Shown: positions 36,605 through 42,935 of the stretch, in pieces
Layout of the letters: every line of letters starts with the position of its first letter
Position numbering within the stretch: position 1 is the first letter of the stretch
Assembly: GCA_004020545.1 (NCBI GenBank)
Contig: SAQE01000054.1
Coordinates: 1-42,935, forward strand
DNA: 42,935 bases
From: Mesorhizobium sp.
GTDB lineage: Bacteria; Pseudomonadota; Alphaproteobacteria; Rhizobiales; Rhizobiaceae
Reading direction: 5' to 3'
Translations under genes and position numbers: made by a program
The notes under the pieces: model-generated
What the model was told of the DNA's origin: nothing
The model's input: the letters and a program-made list of their open reading frames with translations, nothing else
Database searches by the model: none

Positions 36605-37126
36605 TCAAACTTTCGAGAAAAGCGCTTGCAGCGTCTCGACCGGCATGATCCGCTCACCCAGCGGAGACGGAATGAAGCCGTGCCGCCGATAAAAACCCAT
36701 CGCTCCATCGTCGATTGCATGCGCCACCACGGCGCGTACCCCGGCAATCCCGGAGACCGCCAGACAGCGCCGCAGCGCATCGGAAAGTAGGTCGCTGCCG
36801 AGCCCCATTCCCTGGAACGCCTGATCGATCGCCAGGCGGCCTATCAGCAGCAGGGGAACCTGCTCGGGCATGCCCCGCCGCAGCTTGGCGCTTGGCAGCG
36901 CGATCCGCTCCTCCATCGCCGTCGAGATCGAATAATAACCGACGACACGATCCTTTCTGTCCGCGTCGCAGACGACATAGGTTCGGGCAGAAAGCCCTTC
37001 GTCAGCGAGAGCGCGGTTGCGCAACCAGTCATCGAGGGACGAATGCTTGCCGTTGCGAAATTCGGAAACGTCGTGACCAACGGTCAGCCGTGCCGGAGGC
37101 CGAACCTGCAATTGCCCAGCGGGCAT
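36605..37126 (-). CDS. GNAT acetyltransferase, TacT/AtaT-type toxin
   Basis: The 173-residue GNAT protein is paired with a DUF1778 antitoxin. Toxins of this type acetylate the amino group of aminoacyl-tRNA and so block translation. Motif A, LLIGRLAIDQAFQGMGLGSD, has the acetyl-CoA-binding QGMGLG pattern. FYRRHGFIPSP contains the conserved Tyr of the family. The ATG overlaps the antitoxin stop by one base (TGATG). The toxin activity is inferred from family and context; ordinary acetyltransferase function is not excluded. Confidence 0.9.
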   Translation of the reverse strand: MPAGQLQVRPPARLTVGHDVSEFRNGKHSSLDDWLRNRALADEGLSARTYVVCDADRKDRVVGYYSISTAMEERIALPSAKLRRGMPEQVPLLLIGRLAIDQAFQGMGLGSDLLSDALRRCLAVSGIAGVRAVVAHAIDDGAMGFYRRHGFIPSPLGERIMPVETLQALFSKV

Positions 37127-37431
37127 CAGCGCTCCCAAGCAGACTTGGGCGTCATGCGCGCGCGAAGCTCCTCGGACGGTTTGTTCGGAGCATCGAGCAG
37201 ATCGAGAAACTTCTCATGTGCGTCGGCATCGAGAAAGAAAGCACGCTGGTCGAGAATTGTCTCCTCGGCCTGCCTGCGGGCGCTGTCCAGCATGAATTCC
37301 GACAATTTCTGCCCGCGCAAGCTCGCGGCGCGGCTAAGAATGGCCTTCGTCCCCGCCGAAGCGCGGATCTGAATCACATCATCCTTGCGCGCCGTGTCGT
37401 GATTACGGTCCGTATGACGGAACTGCGTCAT
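37126..37431 (-). CDS. DUF1778 (ribbon-helix-helix) antitoxin
   Basis: The 101-residue protein contains the DUF1778 region, DDVIQIRASAGTKAILSRAA followed by LRGQKLSEFMLDSARRQAEE, which forms a ribbon-helix-helix DNA-binding dimer. The C-terminal tail, FLDLLDAPNKPSEELRARM, would bind and neutralise the GNAT toxin. A strong GGAGG site precedes the ATG at 37431. As in other such modules, the antitoxin gene comes first and the complex probably represses its own promoter. Confidence 0.92.
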   Translation of the reverse strand: MTQFRHTDRNHDTARKDDVIQIRASAGTKAILSRAASLRGQKLSEFMLDSARRQAEETILDQRAFFLDADAHEKFLDLLDAPNKPSEELRARMTPKSAWER

Positions 37432-37439
37432 CGAAATCC

Positions 37440-37500
37440 TCCTGTACTAGGACGAGATACCTAGCAACTGTCACGACAATATCAATACAATAGCGGGGCT
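37440..37500 (-). promoter_or_regulatory. Candidate toxin-antitoxin promoter and operator
   Basis: On the minus strand, TTGATA is followed after 16 bases by TAGGTAT, a possible -35/-10 pair. The inverted repeat CTAGG (37447-37451) and CCTAG (37460-37464) overlaps it, suitable for ribbon-helix-helix binding. This is by-eye evidence only. Confidence 0.35.
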
Positions 37501-37511
37501 TCAGCTGTCTC

Positions 37512-38621
37512 TCATCCTGCCGCTCCCTTCACGCTCGCCACGCTCTCCCTCTCCACCAGCGGGCATTCCAACTTGGTTATGGGGTAGCGTCCCCGGCCGG
37601 GCGTGGGCGGCGTCTCGAGCTGCTCGATCGCCCATTGGCCCATGGCCAGATGCGGCAGGATCGATGTGGTCAGCGGCGGGAAGAGGTGGCGGGCGATCTC
37701 CTCGTCGTCATAGCCGACCACGGAAATATCCTGCGGGATATGCAGGCCGGCTTCCTTCAGCGCCTCGTAACAGCCGATCGCCGTGCGATCGTTCTGGCAG
37801 AAGATGGCGGTCGGACGATCCTTCAGGGCAAGCAACTTGACGGTCGCTGCATAGCCGGCGCTGGCCGACCAGTCGCCCTCGACCACCAGTTCCGGATCGA
37901 AGGGGATGTCGGCGGTGGCTAACGCGCGGCGATAGCCTTTCAGCCGGTCCTGCGCCGCCTGCATCCAAGGCTCGCCGGTGATGGTGGCGATGCGGCGGTG
38001 GCCGTGGCCGATAAGATGCCTTGTCGCGCTCTGCCCGCCGGCGATCTCGGAAGGCACCACGGCCGGGAAGGCATAATCGGCGGTGTAGCAGTTGAGCAGG
38101 ATGACCGGGATGTCGAGGCTGTAGAGGAAATCGGGCGCGGCGATCTCGCGGGTGAAGATGGTCATGTAGATCAGCGCCGAGATGCCGCGCCGCGTCAGCG
38201 CCTGGATAGCCCTCGGCTCCATGACGGCGTCGCCCATGGTCTGCGCGACCAGGAGCACGTTGCCGGCGTTCCACGAAGCCTGGCGCGCGCCCTCGATAGC
38301 GACCACCGCTTCGGGGCTGGTGGCAAGCTGGTCGACGGCAAAACCGATGACGCCGTCCAACCCTTCGAACGGCGTCACCGCCGGGCGGAGCGCCGAAAAG
38401 ACCGGCGGCGAATAGCCCAGCGCTCTCGCTGCCTCGATCACCCGGTCGCGCGTCTGCTGCGACAGCCGGATGCCCGGCGAATTGTTGAGCACGAAGGAGA
38501 CGGTGGCCTGCGAGCAGCCGGCGGCTCGCGCAATGTCGGTCATGGTGACGCGGCCCTTGGGCTTGGCGGTGCGTCGCCTGGACGTTTCCGGAGGATCGCG
38601 CAGTTCCGTCGTTTCGCTCAT
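37512..38621 (-). CDS. LacI-family transcriptional regulator
   Basis: The 369 residues start MSETTELRDPPETSRRRTAK, a short leader before the HTH (VTMTDIARAAGCSQATVSFV, then LNNSPGIRLSQQTRDRVIEA). The C-terminal part is a periplasmic-binding-like sugar-sensing domain, including ILLNCYTADYAFPAVVPSE and FCQNDRTAIGCYEALKEAGL. The gene is divergent from a CUT2 sugar transporter operon, so it very likely represses that operon until its sugar binds. The sugar is unknown. Confidence 0.94.
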   Translation of the reverse strand: MSETTELRDPPETSRRRTAKPKGRVTMTDIARAAGCSQATVSFVLNNSPGIRLSQQTRDRVIEAARALGYSPPVFSALRPAVTPFEGLDGVIGFAVDQLATSPEAVVAIEGARQASWNAGNVLLVAQTMGDAVMEPRAIQALTRRGISALIYMTIFTREIAAPDFLYSLDIPVILLNCYTADYAFPAVVPSEIAGGQSATRHLIGHGHRRIATITGEPWMQAAQDRLKGYRRALATADIPFDPELVVEGDWSASAGYAATVKLLALKDRPTAIFCQNDRTAIGCYEALKEAGLHIPQDISVVGYDDEEIARHLFPPLTTSILPHLAMGQWAIEQLETPPTPGRGRYPITKLECPLVERESVASVKGAAG

Positions 38622-39207
38622 GGTCGTTTCCCAAACCCCCGCCGGCAACGGCAAGATGGTCAAGTGCGGCGCGGAAGCGCCAAATTTATAACTATTATCA
38701 AGGATGCCATCTTCCTCGCCAGCCGCTCCGTCTGTCAACGAAAAACAGATGACCGATCCCGGGAAACCAGAGGATTGCCGGTGATTCCCGCCTCAGCGGG
38801 GTGCCTGCCACCGCCACCATCCTCACCCCGCTTGCGTGGCCGGATACCGGCCGCCGCCGCCGCAGATACGCCACGCCGACTTCATAACTAATACTCTTTA
38901 CTAATAGCCGTAAGCGTTTTACTGTCAACTCGCCGCGACCGAACCGGGGCTTCCGGCCGGGTGGCGGCAACGGGAGGAACGCATGTCGACTGGCCGGCAA
39001 GCCGCCGGAGGAGGGCTGCTTCACTCTCACGAAAATGTCAGACAAATCGGACTATTTACGAACGCCAAATGAGTGTCTAGTGTCTTGGTCGCGGCTGGAT
39101 TGGCGCCGTTCTTAAGTTGCCAGACCTTGGGCAAGCCCCTTGAGGAGGAGGGCGTCCAGGCCGCAGCCGACACATCAGGGATGAGTTTCAAAAAGGGAGG
39201 TTGAACC
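38622..39207. promoter_or_regulatory. Divergent control region of LacI regulator and CUT2 transporter
   Basis: This 586-base gap shows no coding frame that looks real. Part of it (38750-38880) is GC-rich with Pro/Arg-like composition. An A/T-rich part surrounds 38880-38930, where a LacI-type operator candidate lies, and another short A/T-rich run lies near 38683-38700 close to the regulator's start. Promoters for both directions are expected here but their -10/-35 boxes were not assigned. Confidence 0.4.
38910..38922. promoter_or_regulatory. Candidate LacI-family operator
   Basis: GTAAGCGTTTTAC has the central CG and A/T-rich arms typical of LacI/GalR-family operators (GTAA and TTAC arms are complementary; the inner bases are not fully so). 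It lies about 290 bases before the binding-protein gene and about 290 from the regulator start. Confidence 0.4.
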
Positions 39208-40170
39208 ATGAAATCCATGATCCGTAACGCATCCGTCGCCGCGGCGGCCTTGGCTCTCGGACTGTCTGCGAGCGCAACCGCGCGCGCCGACGACAAGCCG
39301 ACGCTGGCCTTCGTCGTCAACGGCGCGTCAGACTTCTGGAAGGCGGCGGAAGCCGGCGTGAAGAAGGCGCAGGGCGAATTGCCCGGCTACACTCTCGAGC
39401 TCAAATATCCGGAGCAGTCTTCGGTCGCCATCCAGCAACGCCTGATGGACGACCTGGTGACGGCCGGCGTGAAGGGCATCATGGTCTCCGCCGTCGATCC
39501 CAAGACCTCGACCGACGGGCTGAACAAGATCGCGTCCGAGACGGCGCTGTTCACCACCGACTCGGACGCCCCGCAGACCAAGCGCGTCGCCTATATCGGC
39601 TCGTCCAACGTCGATGCCGGCAAGCAGGCGGCCGAGATCGCCAAGAAGGCGATGCCGGACGGCGGCAAGTGCCTGGGCTTCGTCGGCCTGCTCGGCGCCG
39701 ACAACGCCAAAGAGCGCATCCAGGGCATGAAGGACGGGCTCGCCGGCAGCAAGATCGAGCTGGTCGACGTACGCGGCGACGACATCGATCAGGCGCGCGC
39801 CAAGAAGAATGTCGAGGACGCGCTGGTCGCCAGCCCCGACATCACCTGCATGGTCGGCTTCTACTCCTACAACACGCCGCGCATCTATGAAGCGCTGCGC
39901 GACGCCGGCAAGCTCGGCCAGATCACCGTCGTCGGCTTCGACGACGATCCGATCACGCTGGGCGGCGTCAAGGAAGGCACGGTTGCAGCGACCGTCGTGC
40001 AGCAGCCCTTCGAATGGGCCTATCAGGGCATGAAGCTGATGGCTTCCTACCTCAAGGGCGACAAGTCGGGCATTCCGGAGAACGGCCTGATCATCGTGCC
40101 GACCAAGATCATCGGCAAGGACGATGTCGACGCCTACGCCGCCAATTTGAAGGCGATGGCCGGCAATTGA
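39208..40170 (+). CDS. CUT2 sugar ABC transporter substrate-binding protein (RbsB-like)
   Basis: The 320 residues begin with a signal peptide (MKSMIRNASVAAAALALGLS) cut near ATARA-DDKP. The mature protein has the two-lobe periplasmic-binding fold: TLAFVVNGASDFWKAAEAGV, GIMVSAVDPKTSTDGLNKI and ITVVGFDDDPITLGGVKEG. It binds an unidentified sugar. A GGGAGG site precedes the start. Between this gene and the ATPase gene, two strong hairpins occur in 40186-40246, which may stabilise the upstream message. Confidence 0.95.
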   Translation: MKSMIRNASVAAAALALGLSASATARADDKPTLAFVVNGASDFWKAAEAGVKKAQGELPGYTLELKYPEQSSVAIQQRLMDDLVTAGVKGIMVSAVDPKTSTDGLNKIASETALFTTDSDAPQTKRVAYIGSSNVDAGKQAAEIAKKAMPDGGKCLGFVGLLGADNAKERIQGMKDGLAGSKIELVDVRGDDIDQARAKKNVEDALVASPDITCMVGFYSYNTPRIYEALRDAGKLGQITVVGFDDDPITLGGVKEGTVAATVVQQPFEWAYQGMKLMASYLKGDKSGIPENGLIIVPTKIIGKDDVDAYAANLKAMAGN

Positions 40171-40185
40171 CCGGACCAGCAGAAG

Positions 40186-40246
40186 CGCCGGCTCACGGGT
40201 TACCTTGAGCCGGCGTCCATATTGACGGGCCTGCCAAGGCCCGTCA
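40186..40246 (+). terminator. Two tandem hairpins between binding-protein and ATPase genes
   Basis: CGCCGGCTCA (40186-40195) pairs with TGAGCCGGCG (40206-40215). TGACGGGCCT (40223-40232) pairs with AGGCCCGTCA (40237-40246) around a 4-base loop. Both are perfect 10-base stems. There is no T-run, so partial attenuation or 3' protection of the binding-protein message is more likely than full termination. Confidence 0.6.
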
Positions 40247-40277
40247 GTCTGTTGCCCACCGGCCGCTGCCAAGTGCC

Positions 40278-41864
40278 ATGAATTGTGGCGTGATGAATTA
40301 TTCCGAGACATCCTTCGCTCAATCGACGACCGCTCCGTTCCTGAGCCTCGAGGCCGTGCGCAAGACCTATCCCGGCGTCGTGGCACTGGACGGGTTCTCC
40401 ATGGAGGTCAGGCCGGGCGAGGTGATCGGCCTGGTCGGCGAGAATGGCGCCGGCAAATCGACCCTGATGAAGATTCTCGGCGGCGTGACGCGGCCGGACA
40501 GCGGCTCTGTCACGGTCGACGGCGTCGCGAATGACGGGCTGACCGTGGAAGCCAGCATCGGCTCCGGCATCGCCTTCGTGCACCAGGAGCTCAACCTCTT
40601 CGAAAACCTTGACGTCGCCGCCAACGTCTTCTTCGGCCGCGAGCCGTTGAAGGCCGGGCCGCTGAGGCTGGTCGATCGCGCCAGGTTGCGCGAGATGGTG
40701 GCGCCGCTGTTGAAGCGCGTCGGCGCCAATTTCTCGGCCGATGCGCCGGTCGCCTCGCTGTCGCTGGCGCAGCAGCAGATGGTCGAGATCGCCAAGGCGC
40801 TGTCGATCAAGGCGCGGCTGGTGATCCTCGACGAGCCGACCTCCAGCCTGCCGATCGCCGAGACCGAAAAGCTGCTCGACGTGATCAAGGGGCTGCGGGC
40901 GGAAGGCATCAGCGTCATCTTCATCTCGCATCGCCTGCACGAGGTCGAGCGTGTCGCCGACCGCGTCGTGGTGCTGCGCGACGGCATGCTTGCCGGCACG
41001 CTGCCCAAGAGCGAGATCAACCACGACCAGATGGTCAAGCTGATGATCGGCCGCATGCTGAAGGAGCGCGAGAAGGCCGCCGAGGCGGGACGCGCCCCGG
41101 GCGGCGTGGCGCTCTCGGCCAGCGCGGTGCGCACCCCAGCCTATCCGGATCACCCGGTCGATCTCGAAATCAGGCGCGGCGAAATCCTCGGCCTCGCCGG
41201 GCTGGTGGGCTCCGGCCGCACCGAGCTTGCGCGCGTCCTGTTCGGCGTCGATGAGCGGCTCGGCGGCAGCGTCGCGCTGGACGGCAAGGCGCTCGATGTC
41301 GGATCGGCCGCCGATGCGGTGGCGAACGGCATCTTCCTGGTGCCGGAAGACCGCAAGCTCACAGGCATCCTGCTCGACCTCTCGATCGCGCAGAACATTT
41401 CGCTGCCCAACCTGCCTGCCCATGCGAGGCGCTCGCTGGTCTCGACCAGCGCCGAGCTCGCAACCGCGGAGAAGCAGAAGAAGGACCTCGGCATCAAGGC
41501 GCCGTCGGTCCTGACCCGCACCGGCACGCTGTCGGGCGGCAACCAGCAGAAGGTGGTTCTGGCCAAATGGCTGGCGATGAACCCCAAGGTGATGATCCTC
41601 GACGAGCCGACACGCGGCATCGATATCGGCGCCAAGGCCGAGATCTACGGGCTGATGCGTTCGCTCGCCGATGCCGGCGTCGCGGTGCTGATGATCTCCA
41701 GCGACATGGAAGAGGTGATCGGCGTCTCGGACCGTATCGCGGTCATGCATGAGGGGCAGATCTCCGGCATTCTCGACCGGGACGATTTCAGCCAGGAAAA
41801 CGTGCTTCTGCTGGCGGTGGGCAAGAAGCCCAAGCTGGTGCAGGCTGCGGGAGGAGCGCAATGA
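40278..41864 (+). CDS. CUT2 sugar ABC transporter ATP-binding protein (RbsA/MglA-like, double domain)
   Basis: The 528 residues hold two fused ATPase domains. The first has Walker A GENGAGKSTLMKIL and the signature variant SLSLAQQQMVEIAKALS. The second has a degenerate Walker A (GLVGSGRTELARVLFG) and the signature LSGGNQQKVVLAKWL with DEPTRGIDIGAKAEIYGL. That asymmetry is normal in CUT2 transporters. ATG 40278 gives a slightly longer product than ATG 40293; neither has a strong ribosome site, so the start is uncertain. The stop overlaps the permease ATG by 4 bases. Confidence 0.95.
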   Translation: MNCGVMNYSETSFAQSTTAPFLSLEAVRKTYPGVVALDGFSMEVRPGEVIGLVGENGAGKSTLMKILGGVTRPDSGSVTVDGVANDGLTVEASIGSGIAFVHQELNLFENLDVAANVFFGREPLKAGPLRLVDRARLREMVAPLLKRVGANFSADAPVASLSLAQQQMVEIAKALSIKARLVILDEPTSSLPIAETEKLLDVIKGLRAEGISVIFISHRLHEVERVADRVVVLRDGMLAGTLPKSEINHDQMVKLMIGRMLKEREKAAEAGRAPGGVALSASAVRTPAYPDHPVDLEIRRGEILGLAGLVGSGRTELARVLFGVDERLGGSVALDGKALDVGSAADAVANGIFLVPEDRKLTGILLDLSIAQNISLPNLPAHARRSLVSTSAELATAEKQKKDLGIKAPSVLTRTGTLSGGNQQKVVLAKWLAMNPKVMILDEPTRGIDIGAKAEIYGLMRSLADAGVAVLMISSDMEEVIGVSDRIAVMHEGQISGILDRDDFSQENVLLLAVGKKPKLVQAAGGAQ

Positions 41865-42856
41865 GCAAGAAAGATCTCGGCCTGCTGGTCCTGATCCTGG
41901 TGGTCGGCGCAGTGGTGACGGCCATCAATCCGCGTTTCCTCCTGCCGATCAACCTCGCCAACACCTCCAACCTGATCGGCCTGTTCGGCATCCTCTCCAT
42001 CGGCCAGGCCTTCGTCATCATCACCGGCGGCATCGAGCTCTCGGTCGGTTCGCTGGTCGCGCTGCTCGGCACGCTGTTCATCGACTTCATCGCCGTGCGC
42101 GAGATGGATTGGCCGCTGGCCTTCGCGCTGATCATCGCGCTCGGCGCCATCATCGGCTTCGTGCATGGCTGGCTGATAACGCGGCTCAAGATGCAGCCCT
42201 TCGTGGTGACGCTTTGCGGCCTGCTGATCTATCGCGGCGTCGCCCGCTTCTACACCGCCGACGGCACGGCGGGCTTCGCCTTCGGCCAGAATTTTCCGGA
42301 CCTCGAATTCTTGACCGCCGGCCGCTCCTACGGCGTGCCGAACAGCTTCACGGCGCTGATCGTCATCGCCATCGTCATGTGGGTGGTGCTGCACCGCTCG
42401 GTGTTCGGGCGCTACCTCTACGCCATCGGCAAGAATGAGGAAGCGGCGAAATATTCGGGTATCCGCACCGGGCGCATCGTGATCGCGGCCTATGTCATCT
42501 GCGGCGTGCTGACGGCGCTGTCGGCGATCTATTTCGCCATGTACACGCGCTCGATCTCGCCGGCCAGCCACGGCCAGTTCTACGAGCTCTACGCCATCGC
42601 CGCGGCGGTGCTCGGCGGCTTCTCGCTGCGCGGCGGCGAAGGATCGCTGGTCGGCGTGATCCTCGGCACCGTGCTGCTGCAGGAATTGCAGAATCTGGTC
42701 AACCTGCTCGGCATCCCCTCCTCGCTCAACTTCGCGGTGATGGGCGGCGTCATCCTGATCGGCGTGCTCGTCGACCAGCAATGGGGCGTGTTCCGCGCCC
42801 GGCGCCGGATGCTGGAGGCGACGCGCAGGAACGTCGCCGGCGCGCCGGCGGAGTAG
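41861..42856 (+). CDS. CUT2 sugar ABC transporter permease (RbsC-like)
   Basis: The 331 residues start MSKKDLGLLVLILVVGAVVT and have about ten hydrophobic helices. The RbsC-type FGILSIGQAFVIITGGIELSVG and the cytoplasmic FGRYLYAIGKNEEAAKYSGI follow. AAAVLGGFSLRGGEGSLVGV is the late conserved segment. The gene overlaps the ATPase gene by 4 bases. Only 79 bases of the window follow it (42857-42935); no gene is seen there, and catabolic genes that would name the sugar are outside the window. Confidence 0.95.
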   Translation: MSKKDLGLLVLILVVGAVVTAINPRFLLPINLANTSNLIGLFGILSIGQAFVIITGGIELSVGSLVALLGTLFIDFIAVREMDWPLAFALIIALGAIIGFVHGWLITRLKMQPFVVTLCGLLIYRGVARFYTADGTAGFAFGQNFPDLEFLTAGRSYGVPNSFTALIVIAIVMWVVLHRSVFGRYLYAIGKNEEAAKYSGIRTGRIVIAAYVICGVLTALSAIYFAMYTRSISPASHGQFYELYAIAAAVLGGFSLRGGEGSLVGVILGTVLLQELQNLVNLLGIPSSLNFAVMGGVILIGVLVDQQWGVFRARRRMLEATRRNVAGAPAE

Positions 42857-42935
42857 CAGCGCCTCCCCTTCTCCCCTTGTGAGGGCTTTGCATGGGAGCC
42901 GATATTTGGCGCACATGGCACATGGGCGTTTTTTG

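Overview
The window is GC-rich DNA with tight gene packing and long antisense shadow frames. It looks like a chromosome segment of an alphaproteobacterium of the Rhizobiales, most likely Mesorhizobium or a close relative. This rests on a rhizobial-type urease cluster, a NodF/NodE-like acyl carrier protein and ketosynthase pair, CUT1 and CUT2 sugar transporters, and several families of palindromic intergenic repeats of the kind I know from rhizobial genomes. The genus is inference. No rRNA, CRISPR array, intact insertion sequence or phage was seen; one tRNA (Arg, anticodon CCG) is present.

Region 1 (about 0.2-10.8 kb, mostly minus strand) is a complete but interrupted urease locus. In transcription order it runs ureD, ureA, a small Cys-rich DUF1272 protein, a HupE/UreJ-type nickel permease, ureB, two plus-strand genes for exported proteins, ureC, a DUF29-like protein, a membrane protein, a glutathione transferase, ureE with a His-rich tail, ureF, a DUF3995 membrane protein, ureG, and a class II aldolase. 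Structural subunits UreA, UreB and UreC, nickel-delivery proteins UreD, UreE, UreF and UreG, and a nickel permease are all present, so urease should be functional.

Region 2 (10.9-21.6 kb) starts with the NodF/NodE-like pair transcribed away from ureD. It continues with a YghU/YfcG-type GST, a histone H1-like basic protein, a P-loop sugar or nucleoside kinase, a mutarotase-like protein, a large membrane coiled-coil/TPR-like protein, an S11 D,D-carboxypeptidase lipoprotein, a universal stress protein and a DUF1003 protein. The gaps are filled by inverted-repeat elements.

Region 3 (21.8-26.3 kb) is accessory in character. It holds tRNA-Arg, an A/T-richer orphan gene, a broken duplicate of the 3' end of a MocR-type regulator gene, an ArsR-SRPBCC pair, and the intact MocR gene, which itself carries an in-frame palindromic repeat insertion.

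Region 4 (26.3-33.8 kb, plus strand) is a tightly coupled operon: IolE-like dehydratase, CUT1 ABC transporter (ATPase, binding protein, two permeases), IolG-like dehydrogenase, a TIM-barrel isomerase, and a stand-alone RpiR-type HTH protein. It is best read as uptake and first oxidation/dehydration steps for an inositol or related polyol.

Region 5 (33.8-42.9 kb) has a LysR regulator divergent from a frameshifted EamA permease, a SAM methyltransferase, a DUF1778-GNAT toxin-antitoxin pair, and a LacI regulator divergent from a CUT2 sugar ABC transporter (binding protein, double ATPase, permease). Any genes that continue this operon lie outside the window.
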